A DNA stretch of 64,000 nucleotides, taken from NCBI RefSeq assembly GCF_041154485.1, contig NZ_AP028670.1, positions 744,001-808,000 on the forward strand, read 5' to 3'. This DNA is from Variovorax sp. V93. GTDB lineage: Bacteria; Pseudomonadota; Gammaproteobacteria; Burkholderiales; Burkholderiaceae_C. Positions 25,154-33,385 of this stretch are shown one piece after another; position 1 is the first letter of the stretch; every line of letters starts with the position of its first letter. A program made the translations under genes and the position numbers. The notes under the pieces are model-generated. The model was not told the DNA's origin, ran no database searches, and saw only the letters and a list, made by a program, of their open reading frames with translations.

Positions 25154-26134
25154 ATGAACCGCCCCTTCCGCCCGCTCAGCCGGCGCGCCGCGCTCGCCGC
25201 ACTGCTCGCGCTCTGCGCCTGCGCGGCCGCCCCGGCGTTCGCCACCGACCCATACCCGAGCAAGCCGATCCAGCTCGTGCTGCCATTCCCGCCGGGCGGC
25301 TCCTTCGACCCGATCTTCCGCACGCTGGCCGAGGCCGCTTCCAGGGACCTGGGCCAGCCCATCGTGCTGATGCACAAGCCGGGCGCGGGCGGCGTCACCG
25401 GCACGGCATCGCTGGCGACCATGAACGAAGCCGACGGCTACACGATCGCGGTGATGCACAACTCGGTGATCCGTGCGCCGCTGGTGCAGAAGGTGGCCTG
25501 GGACCCGCTCAAGGACTTCAGCTACCTGATCGGGCTGGCCGGCCTCACCACCGGCATCGTGGTGGCCAGCGACGCGCCCTGGAAGTCGCTGCCCGAGCTG
25601 CTGGCCGACGCCAGGAAACGCCCCGGCGCCGTCAGCTGGGGCAACGTCGGCGCGATCAGCATCAACCGCATCTACGCCGAGCGGCTCGCCAGGCAGGCGG
25701 GCACCGCCTTCAACCTGGTGCCCTACAAGGGCGGCAGCGAGGCCTTCCAGGCGGTGATCGGCCGCCATCTCGACGTCTACGGCGACCCCGGCTTCGGGCC
25801 CCAGGTGCAGGGCGGCAAGGTGCGCCTGCTCGCCACCTTCACCGCCGAGCGCCTGGCGCGCTACGACGCGCCGACCGTGAAGGAGCTCGGCCACGACCTG
25901 GTGATCGAGTCGCCAGTGGGCCTGGTCGCGCCGAAGAACCTCGATCCGAAGATCGCCGCCAGGCTGCACGCGGCCTTCAGCAAGGCTGCGGCGGACCCGG
26001 CCTACCTCCAGCAGCTGGAGCTGTTCGACATGCAGCCCAAGCTGATGACCGGCGAGGGCTATGCCGGCTACGCCCGTGCGCAGTTCGAGCGCGAACGCAG
26101 GATGCTGGCCGAGATCGGCTTCAAGCCGGAGTGA
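25154..26134 (+). CDS. Bug family solute receptor
   Basis: A 326-residue exported receptor with leader RRAALAALLALCACAAAPAFA and mature sequence YPSKPIQLVLPFPPGGSFDPIFRTLAEA; the usual G-G-x-x-D is GGSFD. VLMHKPGAGGVTGTASLATMNEADGYTI and LVPYKGGSEAFQAVIGRH complete the family pattern. Preceded by AGGAGACACAGCACC. It is inside the beta-oxidation cluster, nine bases before an SDR gene, so it likely binds the carboxylate degraded there. No membrane permease accompanies it. Confidence 0.85.
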   Translation: MNRPFRPLSRRAALAALLALCACAAAPAFATDPYPSKPIQLVLPFPPGGSFDPIFRTLAEAASRDLGQPIVLMHKPGAGGVTGTASLATMNEADGYTIAVMHNSVIRAPLVQKVAWDPLKDFSYLIGLAGLTTGIVVASDAPWKSLPELLADARKRPGAVSWGNVGAISINRIYAERLARQAGTAFNLVPYKGGSEAFQAVIGRHLDVYGDPGFGPQVQGGKVRLLATFTAERLARYDAPTVKELGHDLVIESPVGLVAPKNLDPKIAARLHAAFSKAAADPAYLQQLELFDMQPKLMTGEGYAGYARAQFERERRMLAEIGFKPE

Positions 26135-26142
26135 ACGCAGCA

Positions 26143-26970
26143 ATGAATCCCATGGACTTTTCCGCCTTCGATTTCTCGGGCCGCCACGTGGCCGTGGCCG
26201 GCGGCTCCAGCGGCATCAACTTCGGCATCGCGCAGGCTTTTGCGCGCGCCGGTGCGCGCCTCACGGTGCTCAGCCGCTCGGACCACAAGGTGGCCGCGGC
26301 CGCGCAGCAGCTCGAGGCGCTCGGCACGCAGGCACTGGGCATTGCAGCCGACGTGCGCCTGCCCGAGGCGCTGGAACGCGCCTTCGCGCAGGGCGCCGAG
26401 CGCTTCGGCCCGATCGACGTGCTGGTCTCGGGCGCCGCGGGCAACTTTCTCGCGAGCGCGCTCGACATGTCGCCCAACGCGTTCAAGACGGTGGTCGACA
26501 TCGACCTGCTGGGCAGCTTCAACGTCGCGCGGCTCGCGCATGCGCACCTGCGCCGGCCCGGCGCCTGCGTGATCCAGATCTCCGCCAGCCAGGCCTTCAC
26601 GCCCACGCCCTTCCAGGCCCATGTGTGCGCAGCCAAGGCGGGGGTCGACATGCTGACGCAGGTGCTGGCGCTCGAGTGGGGTCCGCAGGGCATCCGCATC
26701 AACTCCATCGTGCCCGGGCCGATCGCCGATACCGAGGGCCTGAAGCGGCTCGCGCCCACCGACGACACGATGGCCGCGATGGCCGAGCGCGTGCCGCTCA
26801 AGCGCCTGGGCCGCATCGAGGACATCAGTCGCATGGCGATGATGCTTGCGAGCGGCTGGGGCTCCTACATCACGGGCGCCGTCATTCCCGTGGACGGCGG
26901 CCTTGCGCTGACCGGGCCGCGCGACTTTACGGCCGCGGCCGCCGCGTCGAAGCGGGGGACCGCGCCATGA
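26143..26970 (+). CDS. SDR oxidoreductase resembling peroxisomal-type 2,4-dienoyl-CoA reductase
   Basis: A 275-residue SDR with cofactor loop GGSSGINFGIAQAF and SGAAGNFLASALDMS. The usual Tyr of Y-x3-K is absent: the segment reads QAHVCAAKAGVDML, leaving only Lys. That, with ALEWGPQGIRINSIVPGPIADTEGLKRL, is the pattern of peroxisomal-type 2,4-dienoyl-CoA reductases, NADPH enzymes that clear double bonds during beta-oxidation of unsaturated acyl-CoAs. The call is by pattern, not assay. The stop overlaps the next ATG by four bases; start ATG 26143 has GGAG 12 bases upstream. Confidence 0.75.
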   Translation: MNPMDFSAFDFSGRHVAVAGGSSGINFGIAQAFARAGARLTVLSRSDHKVAAAAQQLEALGTQALGIAADVRLPEALERAFAQGAERFGPIDVLVSGAAGNFLASALDMSPNAFKTVVDIDLLGSFNVARLAHAHLRRPGACVIQISASQAFTPTPFQAHVCAAKAGVDMLTQVLALEWGPQGIRINSIVPGPIADTEGLKRLAPTDDTMAAMAERVPLKRLGRIEDISRMAMMLASGWGSYITGAVIPVDGGLALTGPRDFTAAAAASKRGTAP

Positions 26971-27401
26971 GCCTTCATCTCGCGGGCGCGCCGCAAGCAG
27001 GCGACGACCGGCCGCGCAGCGGGCCGCAGCGCCACGTGCCCTTTTCCGAGCACCTCGGGCTGCGGCTCGAGCATGCGGAGGGCGGCGAATCGCTGGTATC
27101 GGTGGTGCTGCGCCCCGAGCTGCTGAACAACCACGCGAGCGGCCACGGCGGCCTGCTGATGACCCTGCTCGACAGCGCCATGGCGCATGCCGCGCTCTCG
27201 CGCGTCGGCTACGCGCGCGAGGTCGTCACCGTCGACATGCACATCGCCTTCATGCGGCCCGCGGGCGGGCAGCTGCAGGCGCAGGGGCGCGCCACCGGCG
27301 GCGGACGTTCGGTGTGCTTTTGCGAGGCCACCGTCACCGATGCCGACGGCGAGGTGGCGGCGCGCGCGATGGGTACCTTCCGCTACCGCGATATCGCGTG
27401 A
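26967..27401 (+). CDS. PaaI-type hotdog thioesterase
   Basis: A 144-residue hotdog protein. After a 24-residue polar lead, VPFSEHLGLRLEHAEGG begins the fold; NNHASGHGGLLMTLLDSAMAHAAL is the active-site turn plus central helix, and VTVDMHIAFMRPAGGQLQAQGRATGGGRSVCFCEATV the sheet. Likely an acyl-CoA thioesterase. It is translationally coupled to the dienoyl-CoA reductase-like gene (ATGA overlap), suggesting that it protects against accumulating reduced or unsaturated CoA esters; that role is inference. Confidence 0.8.
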   Translation: MSLHLAGAPQAGDDRPRSGPQRHVPFSEHLGLRLEHAEGGESLVSVVLRPELLNNHASGHGGLLMTLLDSAMAHAALSRVGYAREVVTVDMHIAFMRPAGGQLQAQGRATGGGRSVCFCEATVTDADGEVAARAMGTFRYRDIA

Positions 27402-27501
27402 GCGTTTCGGCCAATCGTTTTGGGCCGATCCGCGATTGTTGAAGCCTGCGCACGGGCGGAGACTTCATTCCATCGTCACCCCCTCTCATCCAGGAGTCTC
27501 C

Positions 27502-28695
27502 ATGACACGTATGCAGCGCCCCGTCCATGTGGTCGGCGTGGGCATGATCCCCTTCACCAAGCCGGGCGCCAGCGACCCGTACACCGTGATGGGTGCGCGC
27601 GCCGCCAGGCTTGCGCTCGACGACGCCGGCGTCGACTACGCGCTGGTGCAGCAGGCCTATGTCGGCTATGTCTACGGCGACTCCACCGCGGGGCAGGCCG
27701 CCATCTACGGCGTCGGCCTCAGCGGAATCCCGGTCTTCAACCTCAACAACAACTGCTCCACCGGCTCCAGCGCGCTGTTCCTCGCGCGCCAGGCGGTCGA
27801 GAGCGGCATGGTCGAGTGCGCGATCGCGCTCGGCTTCGAGCAGATGCAGCCCGGCGCGCTCAAGGGCGCCTACGACGACCGGCCCTCCCCGATGGCGCGC
27901 TTCGCTGAAGTGATGGCCGAGAAGCAAGGCTACATTCCCGAAGCGCCGCGCGCCGCGCAGTTCTTCGGCGGCGCGGGCCGCGACTACATCGCGCAGCACG
28001 GCATCCGCCGCGACACCTTCGGCCGCATCTCGGTGAAGGCGCGCCAGCATGCGGCGCGCAACCCGCTCGCGGTGTTCCGCCAGACGCTCACGCTCGACGA
28101 GGTGATGGCCTCGCCGCTGGTGTTCGATCCGCTCACGCGCTTCCAGTGCTGCCCGCCCACCTGCGGTGCGGCCGCGGCCATCGTCTGCTCGGCCGAGTTC
28201 GCAGAGAAGCACGGCCTCGACATGCGCGTGGTGATCGCCGCGCAGGCCATGACCACCGACACGCCCTCCACCTTCGACAGCAAGGACATGCGCAAGCTGG
28301 TCGGCTACGACATGACCGCCGCCGCGGCCCGCCAGGTGTACGAGGACGCCGGCATCGGCCCCGAGGAACTGGACGTGGTGGAACTGCACGACTGCTTCAC
28401 CGCCAACGAGCTCATCACCTACGAGGCGCTGGGCCTCACGCCCGAGGGCACGGCCGAGCGCTTCATCGTCGAGGGCGACAACACCTACGGCGGGCGCGTG
28501 GTGACCAATCCTTCGGGCGGCCTGCTGTCCAAGGGCCATCCGCTCGGCGCCACCGGCCTTGCGCAATGCGCGGAGCTCGTGTGGCAATTGCGCGGCCGGG
28601 CCGAGCAGCGCCAGGTCGAAGGCGCGCGCCTCGCGCTGCAGCACAACCTGGGGCTGGGCGGCGCCTGTGTCGTCACGCTGTACCAGGCCGTTTGA
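27502..28695 (+). CDS. SCP2-type thiolase (lipid-transfer protein/thiolase)
   Basis: A 397-residue thiolase-superfamily enzyme. NNNCSTGSSALFLARQ carries the nucleophilic Cys near residue 87, HDCFTANELITYEALGL the His of the second site, and GGLLSKGHPLGATGLAQC the C-terminal His. SCP2/SCPx thiolases cleave branched or steroid-side-chain 3-ketoacyl-CoAs. AGGAGTCTCC precedes ATG 27502. Its catalytic Cys contrasts with the second thiolase homologue at 34571, which lacks it. A REP-like hairpin element follows it. Confidence 0.85.
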   Translation: MTRMQRPVHVVGVGMIPFTKPGASDPYTVMGARAARLALDDAGVDYALVQQAYVGYVYGDSTAGQAAIYGVGLSGIPVFNLNNNCSTGSSALFLARQAVESGMVECAIALGFEQMQPGALKGAYDDRPSPMARFAEVMAEKQGYIPEAPRAAQFFGGAGRDYIAQHGIRRDTFGRISVKARQHAARNPLAVFRQTLTLDEVMASPLVFDPLTRFQCCPPTCGAAAAIVCSAEFAEKHGLDMRVVIAAQAMTTDTPSTFDSKDMRKLVGYDMTAAAARQVYEDAGIGPEELDVVELHDCFTANELITYEALGLTPEGTAERFIVEGDNTYGGRVVTNPSGGLLSKGHPLGATGLAQCAELVWQLRGRAEQRQVEGARLALQHNLGLGGACVVTLYQAV

Positions 28696-28734
28696 CATGC
28701 TGGCCCCCACGCTTGTCGCTTCGCGTATTGCGCT

Positions 28735-28769
28735 GCCCCCCAAGGGGGCTCCAGCCGCCTTGGGGCGGC
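28735..28769. repeat. REP-like double-hairpin intergenic element
   Basis: Two tight perfect hairpins lie between the thiolase and MaoC genes: GCCCCC-CAA-GGGGGC (28735-28749) and GCCGCC-TTGG-GGCGGC (28754-28769). The surrounding sequence from about 28705 to 28785 looks like the dispersed intergenic elements seen in Comamonadaceae genomes. No T-run follows, so it is not a classical terminator. Confidence 0.5.
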
Positions 28770-28785
28770 CCGGCGGTGGCTGGGC

Positions 28786-29229
28786 ATGATCGACCGCCGC
28801 CACATCGGCCACCAGCTCCCGCCCTTCCAGGTGGAGGTGGAGAAAGGTCGCCTGCGCTTCTTCGCCAAGGCCACCGGCCAGACCGATCCCGTCTACACCG
28901 ACGAGGCCGCCGCGCGCGACGCGGGCCATCCGGGCCTGCCGGTGCCGCCCACCTTTCTCTTCTGCCTGGAGATGGAGGCGCCCAACCCGGCGGCCATCCG
29001 CGAGCTGCTGGGCATGGACTACCGCAGCCTGCTGCACGGCGAGCAGGGCTTCAGCTACCACGCAATGGCCTATGCGGGCGACATGCTCACGTTCCGCCAG
29101 CGCATCGAGGACATCTACGACAAGAAGAACGGCGCGCTCGAGTTCGTCGTGCGCAAGACCCATGTGCACAACCAGCGCGATGAACTCGTGGCCGAACTGC
29201 GCTGCGTGACCGTGGTGCGGAACCAATGA
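28786..29229 (+). CDS. MaoC-like dehydratase, FAS1-type non-catalytic subunit
   Basis: A 147-residue single hotdog of the FAS1_DH type: RRHIGHQLPPFQVEVEKGRLRFFAKATGQTDPVYTDEAAA and VPPTFLFCLEME. In the place where active R-hydratases carry D-x4-H it reads GQTDPVYTD, so it lacks the dyad. In heteromeric hydratases such as mycobacterial HadAB or ChsH1-ChsH2 one subunit is like this and binds the acyl tail. It overlaps its partner gene by four bases, which fits such a heteromer. Confidence 0.75.
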   Translation: MIDRRHIGHQLPPFQVEVEKGRLRFFAKATGQTDPVYTDEAAARDAGHPGLPVPPTFLFCLEMEAPNPAAIRELLGMDYRSLLHGEQGFSYHAMAYAGDMLTFRQRIEDIYDKKNGALEFVVRKTHVHNQRDELVAELRCVTVVRNQ

Positions 29230-29675
29230 ACGACCGAAACCCGACGATGGCCACCGCCCAACTCCCCGACTGGAACGCACTGCAGCCCGGCGACGCGCTG
29301 CCTCCGCTCGAATTGCCGCCGATCCGCCGGCTCGACCTGGCGCTGTACTGCGGCGCCTCGGGCGACCACAACCCGATCCACGTCGACGTCGACTTCGCCA
29401 GATCCGCCGGCATGCCCGACGTGTTCGCGCACGGCATGCTGTCGGCGGCCTGGCTCGCGCGGCTGCTGACGAATTGGGTGCCGCAGTCGGCGATCCGCTC
29501 GCTCGACCTGCGCTTTGCCGCCCTCACCCATGTGGGCGAACGCATCCGCTGCACCGGCACGGTCGCCGAGAAGTTCGAGCACGAGGGCCGGCGCAGCGTG
29601 CGGCTGAAGCTCGCAACGGCCAACCACGAAGGCGCCGCCAGGCTGAGCGCCGAGGCACTGGTCGCCTGGCCCTGA
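29226..29675 (+). CDS. MaoC-like enoyl-CoA hydratase, catalytic subunit
   Basis: A 149-residue hotdog with the hydratase-2 motif CGASGDHNPIHVD, containing the D-x4-H catalytic dyad, followed by FAHGMLSAAWLARLLTNW. It would hydrate trans-2-enoyl-CoA to the 3-hydroxyacyl-CoA. ATG 29226 overlaps the stop of the non-catalytic FAS1-type partner (ATGA); an internal ATG at 29247 is an alternative. The next gene is an SDR dehydrogenase, the following step in beta-oxidation. Confidence 0.8.
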   Translation: MNDRNPTMATAQLPDWNALQPGDALPPLELPPIRRLDLALYCGASGDHNPIHVDVDFARSAGMPDVFAHGMLSAAWLARLLTNWVPQSAIRSLDLRFAALTHVGERIRCTGTVAEKFEHEGRRSVRLKLATANHEGAARLSAEALVAWP

Positions 29676-29697
29676 CACATCCCAGAGGAGACAGCAC

Positions 29698-30537
29698 ATG
29701 AACAGCAGCATCCACAGAAAACTCGAAGGCAAGGTGGCCATCGTCTCCGGCTCCGGCCGCGGCATCGGGCGCGAGATCGCGCTCAAGCTCGCGAGCGACG
29801 GCGCGCGCGTGGTCATCAACGACCTCGACGCCGAACCGGCCGCGCAGACCGTCAACGACATCGTGGCCGCGGGCGGCAGCGCCATCGCCTGCGCCGGCAG
29901 CGTGACGGACGCCGGCTTTGCCGACCGCTTCGTGCGCACCGCGGTCGACAGCTACGGCGGCCTGGACATCGTGGTCAACAACGCCGGCTACACCTGGGAC
30001 AACGTCGTGCAGAAGATGAGCGACGAGCAGTGGGAAGCCATGCTGGCCGTGCACCTCACCGCGCCCTTCCGCATCCTGCGCGCCGCCTCCGCTTTCATCC
30101 GCGAGGCGGCCCGGCGCGAGGCCGACGAAGGCCTCGAAGTGTTCCGCAAGGTGGTCAACATCTCGTCCACCTCGGGCGTGTACGGCAACGCGGGCCAGGC
30201 CAACTACGCGGCCGCCAAGGCCGGCATCAATGGCCTGACCAAGGCCATGGCCAAGGAATGGGGCCGCTACAAGGTCACGGTCAACAGCGTGGCCTTCGGC
30301 CTGATCAAGACCCGGCTGACCGAGGCCGATGCCAGCGCGGGCGCGAGCATCGACATCGAGGGCCGGCAGATCAGGGTGGGCGTCAATCCGCAGATCCTGA
30401 AGAACGCCGAGGCCCTGATCCCGCTCGGCCGGGGCGGCACGCCGCAGGAGGCGGCCGGTGCGGTCTACCTGTTCTGCATTCCCGAATCGAACTACGTGAG
30501 CGGGCAGGTGCTGGTCTGCGGAGGCGGACGGCCATGA
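29698..30537 (+). CDS. SDR family 3-hydroxyacyl-CoA dehydrogenase-like
   Basis: A 279-residue classical SDR: SGSGRGIGREIAL cofactor loop, VVNNAGYTWD, active site SSTSGVYGNAGQANYAAAKAG with Ser, Tyr and Lys all in place, and AFGLIKTRLTEAD. The long insert IDIEGRQIRVGVNPQILKNAEA before the C-terminal GGTPQEAAGAVYLF is a typical 3-ketoacyl reductase-like variant. It probably oxidises the 3-hydroxyacyl-CoA made by the MaoC pair. AGGAGACAGCAC precedes ATG 29698 and its stop overlaps the acyl-CoA dehydrogenase start. Confidence 0.8.
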   Translation: MNSSIHRKLEGKVAIVSGSGRGIGREIALKLASDGARVVINDLDAEPAAQTVNDIVAAGGSAIACAGSVTDAGFADRFVRTAVDSYGGLDIVVNNAGYTWDNVVQKMSDEQWEAMLAVHLTAPFRILRAASAFIREAARREADEGLEVFRKVVNISSTSGVYGNAGQANYAAAKAGINGLTKAMAKEWGRYKVTVNSVAFGLIKTRLTEADASAGASIDIEGRQIRVGVNPQILKNAEALIPLGRGGTPQEAAGAVYLFCIPESNYVSGQVLVCGGGRP

Positions 30538-31700
30538 CCGCCGGGGCCGTTGCCACGCGGCCGTGGATGAACGACGAACTCGGGATGCTGCGCGACAGCG
30601 CGCGCCGCTTCTTCGAACGCGAGTGCGTGCCCCATGAGCCGCGCTGGCGCGCGCAGCACCACGCCGACCGCGACATATGGACGAAGGCCGGCCAGGCCGG
30701 CCTGCTGTGCGCCAGCATCCCGGAGGAATACGGCGGCGGCGGCGGCAGCTTCCTGCACGAGGCCGTGATCTGCGAGGAGCAGATGCGCGCCATGGCGCAG
30801 GGCTTCAGCAACAACGTGCACAGCGGCATCGTCGCCCACTACCTGCTGGCCTACGGCACCGAGGCGCAGAAGCAGCGGTGGCTGTCGCGCATGGCCAGCG
30901 GCGAGCTGGTGGCGGCCATTGCGATGACCGAACCCGGTGCCGGCACCGACCTGCAGCGCATCAAGACCCAGGCGCGGCGCGACGGCAGCCACTGGCGCAT
31001 CAGCGGCAGCAAGACCTTCATCACCAATGGCATGCATACGGGCCTGGTCTGCGTCGCGGCCAAGACCGATGCGGCGGCCGGCGGCAGGGGCATCTCGCTG
31101 CTGATGGTCGAGACCGAAGGCACGCCGGGCTTCCGGCGCGGACCGCTGCTCGACAAGATGGGCCAGAAGACGCTGGACACCACCGAGCTGTTCTTCGACG
31201 ACGTGCGCGTGCCGGCCGACCACCTGCTGGGCGGCGAAGAGGGCCGCGGCTTCGCGCAGCTCATGCAGCAGCTGCCGCGCGAGCGGCTGCTGATCGCGGT
31301 CGGCGCGGTGGCCACCATGCAGCGCGCGATCGGCGACACGCTCGACTACGTGCGCGACCGGCAGGTGTTCGGCCAGCCGCTCCTGAAGATGCAGAACACC
31401 CGCTTCAAGCTCGCCGAATGCGAGACGCAGGCGCAGGTGGCACGCGCCTTCGTCGACGACTGCATCGCGCGCCTGATGCGCGGCGAGCTCGACGTGCCCA
31501 CGGCCGCCATGGCCAAGTGGTGGACCACCGACGCTTGCTGCCGCATCGTCGACGAATGCCTGCAGCTGCACGGCGGCTACGGCTTCATGAACGAATACCC
31601 GATCGCGCGGCTCTATGCCGACGTGCGCGTGGGCCGCCTCTACGGCGGCGCCAACGAGGTGATGAAGGAAATCATCGCGCGGGCCATGGAAAAGCAATGA
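30534..31700 (+). CDS. acyl-CoA dehydrogenase
   Basis: A 388-residue FAD enzyme of the acyl-CoA dehydrogenase fold. N-terminal helices end in IPEEYGGGGGSFLHEAV, the flavin-binding strand is AIAMTEPGAGTDL and ISGSKTFITNG, and the C-terminus ends LHGGYGFMNEYPIARLYAD ... YGGANEVMKEII. The Glu of LPRERLLIAV is at the position of the catalytic base in long-chain and isovaleryl-type enzymes, since YEGT is YGGA here. It makes the trans-2-enoyl-CoA for the MaoC hydratase. Coupled on both sides by four-base overlaps. Confidence 0.85.
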   Translation: MTAGAVATRPWMNDELGMLRDSARRFFERECVPHEPRWRAQHHADRDIWTKAGQAGLLCASIPEEYGGGGGSFLHEAVICEEQMRAMAQGFSNNVHSGIVAHYLLAYGTEAQKQRWLSRMASGELVAAIAMTEPGAGTDLQRIKTQARRDGSHWRISGSKTFITNGMHTGLVCVAAKTDAAAGGRGISLLMVETEGTPGFRRGPLLDKMGQKTLDTTELFFDDVRVPADHLLGGEEGRGFAQLMQQLPRERLLIAVGAVATMQRAIGDTLDYVRDRQVFGQPLLKMQNTRFKLAECETQAQVARAFVDDCIARLMRGELDVPTAAMAKWWTTDACCRIVDECLQLHGGYGFMNEYPIARLYADVRVGRLYGGANEVMKEIIARAMEKQ

Positions 31701-33385
31701 ACGCAAGGCCGCCGCACTTCCGCTTCTGGCCCAAGGGCGTGGCGCGCGAGTTGCGCGTGCCGCGCGCCACGCTGCCCGACTACCTGGAGACCGCGGCACG
31801 CCGCTACCCCGGCAAGCCGGCCATCGTCTACTGCGGCGCGGCCACATCCTATGCGCAGCTGGGCGAACGGGTCGACGCGCTGGCCGGCTACCTGCAACAG
31901 CGTCTGGGCGTTGCGCCGGGCGATCGCGTGCTGATCGCGAGCCAGAACTGTCCGCAGTTCGTGACGGTCTTTTATGCCGTGCTGCGCGCCGGCGCCGTGG
32001 TGGTGCCGGTGAACCCGATGAGCAAGGCCGCGGAGGTGCGGCACTGCGCGCTCGACAGCGGCGCGCGCGTGGCCTGCGTCGCGCAAGACCTGCTACCGGC
32101 AATTCCGCTCGGCGAAGGTGACGGCGAGTTGCGCGGCGTGCTCGTCCATGCCTACGCCGATGCCGTCGATGCGGGCGCGGGCGCCGACGCGCTGCCCGAC
32201 TGGGTCACGGCGCCGCGCGCGCCGCTCGCCGACGAACGCCAGCACGGCTTCGAGCAGGCGATCGCGCTCGGCCTCGCGCCCGCTGCGCTGCCCTTGTCGC
32301 CGCACGACCTCGCGGTGCTCCCGTACACCTCGGGCACGACCGGCCATCCCAAGGGCTGCATGCACACGCATGCGACGCTGCTGGCTTCGCTGGCCGCTTC
32401 GGCGGTGTGGAAGCAGCTGCACGTGGAGACGGTGACGCTGGCCGTCGCGCCGCTCTTCCACATGCTGGGCCTGCAGAACGGCATGAACCTGCCGATGTTC
32501 CTCGGCGCCACGGCGGTGATGATGCCGCGCTGGGACCCCGCGATGGCCGCGCGCCTGATCGAGCGCCATGCGGTCACCGCCTGGTCGGCGCCGCCGGCCA
32601 TGGTGATCGACCTGTTCTCCCATCCCGAAGCCGAGCGGCGCGACCTCTCCAGCCTGGCGCTGTTGTCGGGCGGCGGCGCCGCGATGCCCGAGGCCGTGTC
32701 CGCGATGCTCTCGCAGCGCCACGGCCTCTCGTACAACGAAGGCTATGGCCTGACCGAGACTGCGTCCTTCCTGCACGCCAACCCGCCCGCACGCGGCAAG
32801 CGCCAGTGCCTGGGAATGCCGACGCAGGGCGTCGATTCGCGCATCGTCGACCCGGTCACGTTCGAGGAACTGCCGCCCGGCGAAACGGGCGAGCTGGTGA
32901 CGCGCGGCGCGCAGGTCATGACGGGCTACTGGCGCAACCCCGAGGCGGACCGCGACGCCTTCATCGAGATCGGCGGCCAGCGCTTCTTCCGCACCGGCGA
33001 CCTGGCGTCGATGGACGAGGAAGGCTATTTCTTCCTGCGCGACCGGCTCAAGCGAATGATCAACGCCTCGGGCTACAAGGTCTGGCCCACCGAGGTGGAG
33101 AACGCGATGTACGAGCATCCGGCCATCCACGAGGCCTGCGTGATCGCAGTGCCCGACGGCAAGCGCGGCGAGTCGGTGAAGGCGCTGGTGGTGCTCAAGC
33201 CGCAGCAGCGGGGCCGCATCGGCGAAGAGGAGATCGTCGCCTGGTGCCGCGAGCGCATGGCCGTCTACAAGGCGCCGCGCGTGGTCGAGTTCCTCGACAG
33301 CCTGCCGAAGTCCGGCACCGGAAAGATTCTTTGGCGCGAGCTGCAGGAAGCCCATCGCGCCGCTGCGCCCCAGGAGCCAACTTGA
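31697..33385 (+). CDS. AMP-dependent acyl-CoA synthetase (long-chain type)
   Basis: A 562-residue ANL ligase, second of the cluster. ATP loop LPYTSGTTGHPKGCMHTH, A5 YGLTETASFLHANPP, hinge GDLASMDEEGYFFLRDRLKRMI and C-terminal Lys in PKSGTGKILWREL. Overall order matches FadD-like medium/long-chain acyl-CoA ligases, with a 40-residue N-terminal lead. It is coupled to the acyl-CoA dehydrogenase (ATGA) and to the hydratase/isomerase (TGATG). Two ligases in one operon could act on the starting acid and on a shortened intermediate. Confidence 0.85.
   Translation: MNARPPHFRFWPKGVARELRVPRATLPDYLETAARRYPGKPAIVYCGAATSYAQLGERVDALAGYLQQRLGVAPGDRVLIASQNCPQFVTVFYAVLRAGAVVVPVNPMSKAAEVRHCALDSGARVACVAQDLLPAIPLGEGDGELRGVLVHAYADAVDAGAGADALPDWVTAPRAPLADERQHGFEQAIALGLAPAALPLSPHDLAVLPYTSGTTGHPKGCMHTHATLLASLAASAVWKQLHVETVTLAVAPLFHMLGLQNGMNLPMFLGATAVMMPRWDPAMAARLIERHAVTAWSAPPAMVIDLFSHPEAERRDLSSLALLSGGGAAMPEAVSAMLSQRHGLSYNEGYGLTETASFLHANPPARGKRQCLGMPTQGVDSRIVDPVTFEELPPGETGELVTRGAQVMTGYWRNPEADRDAFIEIGGQRFFRTGDLASMDEEGYFFLRDRLKRMINASGYKVWPTEVENAMYEHPAIHEACVIAVPDGKRGESVKALVVLKPQQRGRIGEEEIVAWCRERMAVYKAPRVVEFLDSLPKSGTGKILWRELQEAHRAAAPQEPT

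Noticed and set aside
27334..29280. Minus-strand frame of about 650 codons opposite thiolase and MaoC genes
   Set aside because: Antisense shadow of genes with intact catalytic motifs; no start context.
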